Assembly: GCA_025927515.1 (NCBI GenBank)
Contig: JAICLG010000073.1
Span: forward strand, 1-12,254
DNA: 12,254 nucleotides
Direction of reading: 5' to 3'
DNA from: Hyphomicrobium sp.
Lineage (GTDB): Bacteria; Pseudomonadota; Alphaproteobacteria; Rhizobiales; Hyphomicrobiaceae
A program made the translations under genes and the position numbers. Under the pieces are notes generated by a model, which was given only the letters and a program-made list of their open reading frames with translations, was not told the DNA's origin and did no database searches. Shown here in pieces: positions 6,224 through 12,254 of this stretch (the stretch's first letter is position 1; the number at the start of each line of letters is the position of its first letter).

Positions 6224-6235
6224 GGGAGCCTGCAA

Positions 6236-6265
6236 CGGTTGGCATCGCTGATGCCTAAACAACCG
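6236..6265. repeat. Bulged hairpin in the fabI 3' region
   Basis: GGCATC (6241-6246), loop GCT, GATGCC (6250-6255) form a perfect stem. Outside it CGGTT (6236-6240) pairs with AACCG (6261-6265) with a five-base one-sided bulge. Together with the hairpins at 6187-6223 and 6073-6101 it makes a strongly structured 3' region of the operon transcript. No T-run follows. Confidence 0.4.
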
Positions 6266-6322
6266 CGAACCTAGTCCGTTTAGACTTTCGATGCGTTGAC
6301 CGAGATGTTCGGTCCCGGCGTC

Positions 6323-7105
6323 CTAATCGATGATGTGGTAGCCACCGTCGATGTAAAGCGTTTCGCCGGTTATCAGCTTTGCTCCGTCCATGCCTAGAAA
6401 GGCGACCGCGACGCCGACGTCATCGATCGAGACGAGACTCCTGCTTGGCGCTTTTGATTGTGCCTTTTGAAGAAGCTTGTCGAACGCCGTGATACCTGAC
6501 GCAGCACGCGTTTTTAGAGGGCCCGGAGATATGGCATGCACCCGGATCCCTTTCGGTCCCAACTCGGCGGCCAAGTATCTCGTCGCAGATTCAAGGGCAG
6601 CCTTCACAGGCCCCATGATGTTGTAGTGCTCTACGACCATTTGCGAGCCGTAGTATGTCATCGTAAATAATGCGCCGCCGGACTTCATGAGCGGCTCGGC
6701 AAGCTTTGCCATTCTGATAAACGACCAGCATGAAATCTCCATCGCCCGGAGAAATCCATCTTTCGAACAATCGACGACGCGGCCCTGCAGGTCGTCCTTC
6801 GGCGCAAACGCAATGGAGTGAAGGCAGATATCGAGCATCCCCCACGTCTTCTCGATTTTTTCGAATACTTCCTCAAGCTGCCCTTCGGTCTGGAGGTCGA
6901 GAGGCATGAAGATTGGCGCGTCGACCTCCTTAGCCAGAGGTTCGATGTGTGGTTTTGCTTTATCATTGAGATACGTGATTGCGATTTCTGCGCCGAATGC
7001 GTGAAATGCTTTGGCGCATCCCCACGCAATGGACTGATCGTTGGCAATACCCGTGACGAGCGCTTTTTTGCCTTTGAGCAAATTTAGCGAAGACACATCA
7101 ATCAT
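6323..7105 (-). CDS. fabI: Enoyl-[acyl-carrier-protein] reductase (NADH), FabI type
   Basis: 260 residues, the usual FabI length. It reduces the trans-2 double bond of enoyl-ACP in the last step of each fatty acid elongation cycle, in the cytosol. It is a short-chain dehydrogenase: nucleotide-binding VTGIANDQSIAWGCAKAF (17-34), LHSIAFAP (95-102), and the catalytic set Y151, Y161 and K168 with the FabI spacing Y-x9-Y-x6-K (the E. coli Y146/Y156/K163 equivalents). SPGPLKTRAASGI (193-205) is the substrate-loop motif, and the protein ends in ITGETLYIDGGYHIID. Its ATG overlaps the ackA stop (ATGA, 7102-7105), so translation is coupled. Being last in a pta-ackA operon rather than with fabB or fabA suggests a second, specialised FabI, perhaps for short-chain enoyl thioesters; that is inference. 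Confidence 0.93.
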   Translation of the reverse strand: MIDVSSLNLLKGKKALVTGIANDQSIAWGCAKAFHAFGAEIAITYLNDKAKPHIEPLAKEVDAPIFMPLDLQTEGQLEEVFEKIEKTWGMLDICLHSIAFAPKDDLQGRVVDCSKDGFLRAMEISCWSFIRMAKLAEPLMKSGGALFTMTYYGSQMVVEHYNIMGPVKAALESATRYLAAELGPKGIRVHAISPGPLKTRAASGITAFDKLLQKAQSKAPSRSLVSIDDVGVAVAFLGMDGAKLITGETLYIDGGYHIID

Positions 7106-8310
7106 GCCCGTCGCTCCGTAGGCATCTCATGTTTCCGCAAGACTTGCAGCGTGTGCCTTGCGATCATCAGCTCTTCATCTGTCGGCACGACATAGCATCC
7201 GACGTGCGAACCCCTACTGGAGATGCGAAGCTCGTTTTTTGCGTTGGCCGGTTGCGATAATTCGAGGCCGAAGCATGACAGGCGGTCAACCACTGCCTGA
7301 CGGATTGCCGGCGCGTTTTCTCCGATACCGGCGGTGAAGACCAAGCCATCGATGCCGCCTAACGCTGTGGCTAGCATTCCTGCAAAAAGGGCGATGCGAT
7401 AAGCAAAATAATCAAGCGCCAGCTTGGCTCTAGGATCAACGCTCGCGAGCAGCTCGCGAACATCGTTGCTAATACCCGACAAGCCCTTGAGGCCGCAGTC
7501 GTGATAGAGGAAATGTTCGACGTCCTTAGCACTCATTCCTTCTTCATTCATGAGATAGAGCACTACGCCGGCGTCGATCTGACCTGGCCGTGTACCCATC
7601 GGCAAGCCGTCCAGGGCCGTAAATCCCATACTGCTTTCAATGCTCGCTCCCTTAAGGAGTGCACACATCGATGCGCCGCTTCCAAGATGCGCAACAACGA
7701 CCCGACGATCGGCAATCTCCGGAGCAACTTGCCGAAGCCTGGATGCGATATACTCGTACGACAGCCCGTGAAAGCCGTAGCGGCGCACGCCCTCTCGATA
7801 GAATCGGTCAGGGATCGCGTAACGATCGGCAATTTCAGAATGATGTCTATGAAAAGCAGTATCGAAGCAGGCCACTTGCAACAGATGCGGCTGTCGTTCC
7901 AGCACGATCCTGATTGGCGCAAGATTGTTCGGTTGGTGTAGTGGCGCAAGCGGTACGAACCGTTCAAGATGATCCAGTACCCAAGTATTGACTAACGTGG
8001 GCTCGATAAACTCAGCCCCTCCATGTACGACCCGATGCCCAATCGCAATGGGCAACCGGCCGACATACTCACGCAGAAACACGACCAGCTTATCGAGTGC
8101 GTGATGTAGCTCGCAGACCTCATCAGACTTCCATGACTTATCGACAGCGCACGTACCATCCGCATTTTTTGCAAATAAGCGCGGCCTTGTTCCAATGCCG
8201 TCGATCTGCCCTTTAAGCCGCCGATCGAGCTGGTTTTCCGGATCAATCGCGAACAACTGAAATTTGATGCTCGAGCTGCCCCCATTGATAACCAATATGG
8301 TATTGGCCAT
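7102..8310 (-). CDS. ackA: Acetate kinase (acetate/propionate kinase family)
   Basis: 402 residues, the normal family length. It transfers phosphate from acetyl phosphate to ADP, giving acetate and ATP, reversibly, in the cytosol. All landmark residues of the acetate kinase fold are visible: N9 in INGGSSSIKF, R93 in GHRVVHGG, D150 in CFDTAFH, H181 in YGFHGLSYE, the HLGSGAS nucleotide loop (208-214), R241 in GLPMGTRPGQID, VFTAGIGENAP (324-334), and E379/E380 in TDEELMIARH. By homology with the Methanosarcina enzyme these bind acetate and catalyse transfer, so the enzyme should be active. It starts three bases after the pta stop and overlaps fabI by four bases, so it is coupled on both sides. 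Preference for acetate over propionate or butyrate cannot be read from the sequence. Confidence 0.95.
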   Translation of the reverse strand: MANTILVINGGSSSIKFQLFAIDPENQLDRRLKGQIDGIGTRPRLFAKNADGTCAVDKSWKSDEVCELHHALDKLVVFLREYVGRLPIAIGHRVVHGGAEFIEPTLVNTWVLDHLERFVPLAPLHQPNNLAPIRIVLERQPHLLQVACFDTAFHRHHSEIADRYAIPDRFYREGVRRYGFHGLSYEYIASRLRQVAPEIADRRVVVAHLGSGASMCALLKGASIESSMGFTALDGLPMGTRPGQIDAGVVLYLMNEEGMSAKDVEHFLYHDCGLKGLSGISNDVRELLASVDPRAKLALDYFAYRIALFAGMLATALGGIDGLVFTAGIGENAPAIRQAVVDRLSCFGLELSQPANAKNELRISSRGSHVGCYVVPTDEELMIARHTLQVLRKHEMPTERRA

Positions 8311-8313
8311 TGG

Positions 8314-9273
8314 TCAAGCTCTGATTGGCGTATTAGTTCGTCTGCTATAGGCAAGCAATTTCGCGACGGCACAGGAAGCCAAGCGTGTTCGAACGTTGTC
8401 GGCGCGAGAAGTCAGAATTATCGGTACTCTTGCGCCGAGCACAATACCCGCAGCATCGGCATTGGAGATGAACGTCAGATTCTTTGCGAGCATGTTGCCC
8501 GCTTCCAAGTCCGGTACAACGAGGATCTGAGCATGTCCTGCGACCGGTGATTTTATTCCCTTGACGCGTGCCGCCGTTAAACTGATTGCATTGTCGAACG
8601 CGAGCGGTCCATCCAGTTCGCCGCCTGTGATCTGACCGCGGTCCGCCATCTTGCAAAGTGCAGCAGCGTCGATCGTTGACGGGATGGCAGGTGTAACCAT
8701 TTCGACGGCCGATAAGATAGCAACCTTGGGCTTGCCGAGACCTAAGGCTACATAAAGATCGATTGCGTTTTGGACGATATCACGCTTTGCCATCAGATCC
8801 GGCGCGATGTTGACCGCGGCATCCGTCACAAACAACGTTTGTGGATGCGTGGGGACGTCCATGACGAACACATGACTAATTCGTCTTCCGGTGCGAAGGC
8901 CGGTATCCCGACTCGTTACAGCACTAAGCAGCTCATCAGAATGGAGACTGCCCTTCATAAGCATTTCGGCTTTTCCGGCGCGCACGATCTCGACAGCTCT
9001 GGCCGCGGCGGCATGACTATGGGGCACGTCGACGAGCTGAAGGCCATCAACACGGAGACCAAAGGATCTCGAAATTTCGATCACCTTTTCCTTTGGACCA
9101 ACAAGTATCGGGGTTATCAGGCCCGCATCCCTTGCTTCGATTGCGCCGCGTAGCGACGACTCATCGCAAGGCTGTGCAACGGCTGTTGAAAGCGGCTCCA
9201 CGCGCTGCGCTATGGCAATCAGTCTTTCGTATTTCTCGTGTCGGTGAATTTTGGAGACCGTTGCCACAACCAT
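8314..9273 (-). CDS. pta: Phosphate acetyl/butyryltransferase (PTA_PTB family), stand-alone domain
   Basis: 319 residues. It exchanges CoA and phosphate on an acyl group (acetyl-CoA + Pi to acetyl phosphate + CoA), feeding the kinase encoded next. Family features: an N-terminal DAGLITPILVGPKEKV strand (49-64), GKAEMLMKGSLHSDELL (100-116), the SHVFVMDVP strand (133-141), FVTDAAVNIAPDL (148-160), the ITGGELDGPLAFDNAIS substrate region (215-231), AQILVVPDLEAGNMLAKNL (249-267) and the closing ADAAGIVLGARVPIILTSRAD (273-293). The length fits the catalytic PTA domain alone. It lacks the MaoC-type hydratase domain fused to this protein in many relatives and the long N-terminal part of E. coli Pta. 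AAGGAGAG (9286-9279) precedes the ATG. Acetyl versus butyryl specificity is open. Confidence 0.9.
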   Translation of the reverse strand: MVVATVSKIHRHEKYERLIAIAQRVEPLSTAVAQPCDESSLRGAIEARDAGLITPILVGPKEKVIEISRSFGLRVDGLQLVDVPHSHAAAARAVEIVRAGKAEMLMKGSLHSDELLSAVTSRDTGLRTGRRISHVFVMDVPTHPQTLFVTDAAVNIAPDLMAKRDIVQNAIDLYVALGLGKPKVAILSAVEMVTPAIPSTIDAAALCKMADRGQITGGELDGPLAFDNAISLTAARVKGIKSPVAGHAQILVVPDLEAGNMLAKNLTFISNADAAGIVLGARVPIILTSRADNVRTRLASCAVAKLLAYSRRTNTPIRA

Positions 9274-9300
9274 GGCGTCTCTCCTTCGGAACGTCGACGT

Positions 9301-9729
9301 TCACCACGCCAGCGACAGAGAAATATCTCCGGGCATGCCACCCGGAAAACTTATGATTTCAGCACGAAGTTTATAGCCGAGCGGCCGCAACTCCTTGTCG
9401 TAGAAATCGTAAGCGTCCTTAGCGAAACCGGTCAACGTTGTTGGCCATTCCGCATCGGCGATGTTGATCCGCCTTCCCCCGTCGCTGCAGTAGCTCGATG
9501 GGAAGGTGATAACCTCCAAATGATGATGGCCGTTTTGCGCGGCAATCCGAACTGCATTGTTTATCCGCTCGACGGCTTCAGGTGCGACTTTGCGCGACAT
9601 GAAGGCATTGCGGAGTTCCCGGTCCTGTTGCTTTTTCCTGTCTTTAAGCTTTCGCTCCCGATCAACCTCGGCCATCTCCGCATCGGAGCTGATCATCTTG
9701 AGATCTTCGGGGCGCAGGAGTCCGGTCAT
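9301..9729 (-). CDS. 142-residue operon protein of unknown function
   Basis: The frame is open up to 9912, overlapping the upstream gene, but the ATG at 9729 has a near-perfect GGGAGGT (9740-9734) four bases before it, so I start there; this also gives a 43-bp gap to the DUF3141 gene. Residues 13-45 form a highly charged helix, probably a coiled coil (AEMAEVDRERKLKDRKKQQD). The rest (50-142) looks like a compact alpha/beta domain: GHHHLEVITFP (67-77), a single cysteine C81, ADAEWPTTLTGFAKDAYDFY (91-110), then RPLGYKLRAEIISFPGG and GDISLSLAW at the end. No signal peptide or membrane span. Its steady place between the hydrolase and pta suggests an accessory or regulatory subunit. I do not recognise a characterised family. 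Confidence 0.8.
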   Translation of the reverse strand: MTGLLRPEDLKMISSDAEMAEVDRERKLKDRKKQQDRELRNAFMSRKVAPEAVERINNAVRIAAQNGHHHLEVITFPSSYCSDGGRRINIADAEWPTTLTGFAKDAYDFYDKELRPLGYKLRAEIISFPGGMPGDISLSLAW

Positions 9730-9772
9730 TGCTACCTCCCATGTGTCTGGGATCGGGGGAAATTCACTTACA

Positions 9773-12022
9773 TTAATGCTGCTTTTCGGCTCGGCCGTTA
9801 CGCGGAGTGGAAATGGCTGTTTGCTTCGCGCGTGCGATCCCGGCTTCTTCCCTTTCGAACAGTGCTTCCACCTCGGCCAGGCGTGAACGAGCTGGTTTGC
9901 TGTGAACTCCAACCAATTCGATCATGCGATCGAGCTTACTCTTCATTCGTATCGCCAACTCAGGATCGGCCGCGAGCATTGCTGGAATGGCATTAATGGC
10001 GCGACGCTCGTCAAGTAGCAGCATCAGGAACTGCTCGCGTAAAACTTGCTTGAATGTAGCGAGGGTCAGACCCTTGCCGGCTTCATCTCGCATTCTTCTG
10101 AGAAGATTGAAGCCGCGTTCGTCTACGTCGCCATCTGGCATTCGTATGTACAGTAACGCCCGAATAACTGCTTCCCGAGGGCCGCCTTCGGAAATTCTAC
10201 TCTTTAACTCGGTTATCTTTTGTTTGACGAGGGCGTGGTGCGCAGGATCATTCCCCACTCTGGGGCGCTGGTTTCCGTCGGATGCTCTGAGACCGACGAG
10301 TGCTTGCAGAAGCGGCGAACCATAAATTGCATGAAACCACACTTCTGCGGCATCGTCGCGAACGTCGCGGTAGCCGTCGAGGGTAAGGACCATCCAGTCG
10401 CCGAACCATTCTTGGATCTGCCAAAAAATGTTGTCTTTTGAAACGGGTCGGCGGTTTTCTCTAAGCCGCGCTGCATCGGATACCAAAGGTCTGATAAAGG
10501 GGTTGGCACTTGAGAAGAACTCATACTGCATCCGCAAAGGATGCAGCTGGCGCATCAATTCGGCCCAATGCTCATTCGCCCAGCTCCGAATCCAAGGCTG
10601 AACGAATGTTCGATAGAGACCGAGGTTGATTTCCGAAAGCCGTGCGACGGTCGCGAACTCGCGATCGTCATCCGCACTGTTGCTGCCCAGGGCGCGAATA
10701 TCATCCAAGTTGCGCGGTTCAAACCGGAGGAGATAGTCACCAAGAATGAGATCCGCCGTAGGATCATCCAAATCTTTAGGTGTCATAACGGCTTCGTACA
10801 ATCCCGGCGGCAACGCATCAATCAAGTCGATGTTGCTCGTGAACTGATCGTGCTCTTTCTTGGCAACAGAGCCTGAGACGAAAATTCCGAGATGCCCGAT
10901 AGACTCGTGCACAGCGTAGACAATCGTTTGCCCATGGCTTCGGATATCATCGACATTCTCATAGAGATCGAGGATCCAATCCAAAGCCTGTGGCGGTGGG
11001 GTGATGTTGTCTGCCTTCGAACAGAAGATCACGATTGGCGTTCTGATGTTGCGAAGATCGATGCGGTCGCCGTTCGCAGATCTGACAGACGCCGAGGAGA
11101 GCTTGTTTCCGACGAACAGTTCGTCGGCAATGAACTGCATTTCGCAGGCGTTGAGTAGCACGTGGCCACCCCACCATTGCTCAAATTCCAGATATCTTGC
11201 GGCTTCCGTATCGACCTTGGAATAAAGGTTGTAGTACTTGGACCAAAGCGTATTTGCCGGATTGAGATTCTCGAAATTTGAAACTAGCCAGGCCCCATCG
11301 AACTTGCCGTTTCCAACGTCTCCTAGAAAAGCGGTCATCCAAGTACCGCCGAATAAGCCCGCGGTGTATCGCATCGGATTTTGTCTGGGTACGCCGGCCC
11401 AATAGGATAACGGAGATCCAGCGACGATAATCGGGCCGAAGAGCTCTGGTCGTGCAGCGGCGAGCATCATGACCGCCCAGCCAGCTTGACAATTTCCTAT
11501 CACCGCGGGCTTGCCGTCGGACTCCGGATGCAAACTGATCACGTGCTCCAGGAATATGGATTCCGCTTCAGCGATATCCTCGATGGTCTGAGTCGGAATG
11601 GGATCAGCGAGAAATCCGATGAAGTAACAGGGATGACCGGCTTTCATCGCCACGCCGATCTCGCTTTGTGCTTTGAAGCCTCCAATGCCTGGCCCATGCC
11701 CGGCCCTCGGGTCGACAATCACAAAGGGGCGTTTAAACTTATCCGCCTTCTTGCCGTCAGGCGGAACGATGCGAACAAGCGCGTAATTTACGGGCTTTTT
11801 GAACGTGCGCCCATCAAGCAGAAGTTCGTAACTAAATTTCAGAACATGCGGAGCGAGTTTGGCGGCATGTTCGTAATATCTGCAACTCCTTTGCTCCAGG
11901 ACGTCGAGAAAAAGAATACCCCGCTGCCAAGCGTCAATCGAATAGTCCCATGCGTCCTGTGCCAGCCCAAAAGGCCACTGGACGTTCGTTGCGCGCGCCG
12001 CTGAAATTGCGGACTCAGGCAT
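9773..12022 (-). CDS. DUF3141 protein: large alpha/beta hydrolase related to PHA synthases
   Basis: 749 residues. The N-terminal half reads as an alpha/beta hydrolase of the polyhydroxyalkanoate synthase type. It has a synthase-like start (WPFGLAQDAWDYSIDAWQR, 16-34), a core strand FVIVDPRAGHGPGIGG (100-115) and a nucleophile elbow GNCQAG (176-181) with cysteine C178 in place of serine, as in PhaC. The acid is likely D338 in FCSKADNI, and the base H377 in IGHLGIFVSG, aligning with the PhaC GH-x-x-GV segment. This gives a plausible C-D-H triad. After about residue 390 comes some 360 residues of unassigned, charged, helical sequence. The ATG at 12022 is the only sensible start (TAG lies three codons upstream), though its ribosome binding site is weak. 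It is first in the operon. The family substrate is unknown; acyl transfer or polyester turnover is inference. Confidence 0.88.
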   Translation of the reverse strand: MPESAISAARATNVQWPFGLAQDAWDYSIDAWQRGILFLDVLEQRSCRYYEHAAKLAPHVLKFSYELLLDGRTFKKPVNYALVRIVPPDGKKADKFKRPFVIVDPRAGHGPGIGGFKAQSEIGVAMKAGHPCYFIGFLADPIPTQTIEDIAEAESIFLEHVISLHPESDGKPAVIGNCQAGWAVMMLAAARPELFGPIIVAGSPLSYWAGVPRQNPMRYTAGLFGGTWMTAFLGDVGNGKFDGAWLVSNFENLNPANTLWSKYYNLYSKVDTEAARYLEFEQWWGGHVLLNACEMQFIADELFVGNKLSSASVRSANGDRIDLRNIRTPIVIFCSKADNITPPPQALDWILDLYENVDDIRSHGQTIVYAVHESIGHLGIFVSGSVAKKEHDQFTSNIDLIDALPPGLYEAVMTPKDLDDPTADLILGDYLLRFEPRNLDDIRALGSNSADDDREFATVARLSEINLGLYRTFVQPWIRSWANEHWAELMRQLHPLRMQYEFFSSANPFIRPLVSDAARLRENRRPVSKDNIFWQIQEWFGDWMVLTLDGYRDVRDDAAEVWFHAIYGSPLLQALVGLRASDGNQRPRVGNDPAHHALVKQKITELKSRISEGGPREAVIRALLYIRMPDGDVDERGFNLLRRMRDEAGKGLTLATFKQVLREQFLMLLLDERRAINAIPAMLAADPELAIRMKSKLDRMIELVGVHSKPARSRLAEVEALFEREEAGIARAKQTAISTPRNGRAEKQH

Positions 12023-12101
12023 ACGCAGCTACTCAAAAAAACTCACTGTACACATCAAATGCGTTGCAGCATATGCCGGCGTTTCCGAAAATCAAGAGAG
12101 G

Positions 12102-12137
12102 AATTGCGACCATGATTCGACGCTTTTGATCGCAATT
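12102..12137. promoter_or_regulatory. Inverted repeat upstream of the DUF3141-pta-ackA-fabI operon
   Basis: AATTGCGA (12102-12109) and TCGCAATT (12130-12137) are exact reverse complements separated by 20 bases, with centres 28 bases apart. The pair lies 80-115 bases before the operon start, where a regulator could bind. Two half-sites at nearly three helical turns would suit a dimer-of-dimers or a looping regulator. No PhoB-box-like direct repeat of CTGTCA was found by eye in 12023-12254. Confidence 0.4.
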
Positions 12138-12254
12138 TTGCGTTGTCCTTCGATCGTTATCGTTCTGTCGTTCTCGTGAACGAAGTTCGTTGCGCCAGTG
12201 GCCATCTGAGTGATCAACGTTCCGCGCTACCTGCGTTGCGCTGGACGGCCAAAA

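Noticed and set aside
12126..12139. FNR/FixK-like box TTGAT-N4-ATTTT
   Set aside because: Only one half matches the TTGAT-N4-ATCAA consensus; kept only as a side remark to the inverted repeat.
12033..12254. Minus-strand frame open from the right edge to TGA 12035-12033
   Set aside because: 73 codons without a stop could be the tail of an off-window gene, but the product is rich in Arg/Asn/Asp runs and not protein-like to my eye. Sequence beyond the window would settle it.
12143..12254. Plus-strand frame open to the right edge
   Set aside because: Only rare start codons without a ribosome binding site, and no recognisable product; too short to call.

Overview
The window looks like part of the chromosome, or a large replicon, of an alphaproteobacterium of the Bradyrhizobium / Rhodopseudomonas / Afipia type (Nitrobacteraceae). 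The clues are the style of the small secreted proteins, a short MltB-type transglycosylase of the rhizobial kind, an orphan ParA, and the gene order DUF3141 protein - pta - ackA - fabI, which I know from rhizobia. This is inferred from protein character; no rRNA or other marker gene is present.

Left part (1-4510), mostly plus strand. The window opens in the last CBS domain of a membrane transporter, probably a ClC chloride channel. Two small exported Tyr/Pro/Arg-rich proteins follow (395-694, 886-1215), then a periplasmic lytic transglycosylase (1255-2100). A 70-residue cytosolic protein on the minus strand (2122-2334) converges on it. Next come a TTG-started 54-residue ORF (2559-2723), an exported basic protein with a distinctive C-terminal tail (2836-3441), and an orphan ParA ATPase (3645-4328) followed by a 49-residue single-span membrane protein (4361-4510).

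Middle (4511-6322). A 420-bp stretch without a recognisable gene precedes a dihaem cytochrome c4-type protein (4931-5542), which ends at a clear intrinsic terminator. A small exported His/Gly- and Cys-rich protein follows (5746-6033). The convergent gap up to fabI carries several hairpins and a probable minus-strand terminator.

Right part (6323-12022), all minus strand. This is a tightly packed five-gene operon, in transcription order: a 749-residue DUF3141 alpha/beta hydrolase resembling PHA synthases (with a visible C178-D338-H377 triad candidate), an uncharacterised 142-residue protein, a phosphate acyltransferase (pta), acetate kinase (ackA) and enoyl-ACP reductase (fabI). Pta and AckA together turn acyl-CoA plus ADP and phosphate into carboxylate plus ATP. 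With a PHA-synthase-like hydrolase in front and an enoyl reductase behind, the operon may serve short-chain acyl or polyester turnover under energy or phosphate stress; that is an inference. The region upstream of the operon holds an 8-bp inverted repeat that could be an operator.

The best leads for something new are the DUF3141 / 142-residue / pta / ackA / fabI operon, the orphan ParA with its small membrane partner, and the RNA-hairpin or operator-like inverted repeats at 772-811, 2798-2815 and 12102-12137. I see no CRISPR array, tRNA, insertion sequence or obvious phage gene.
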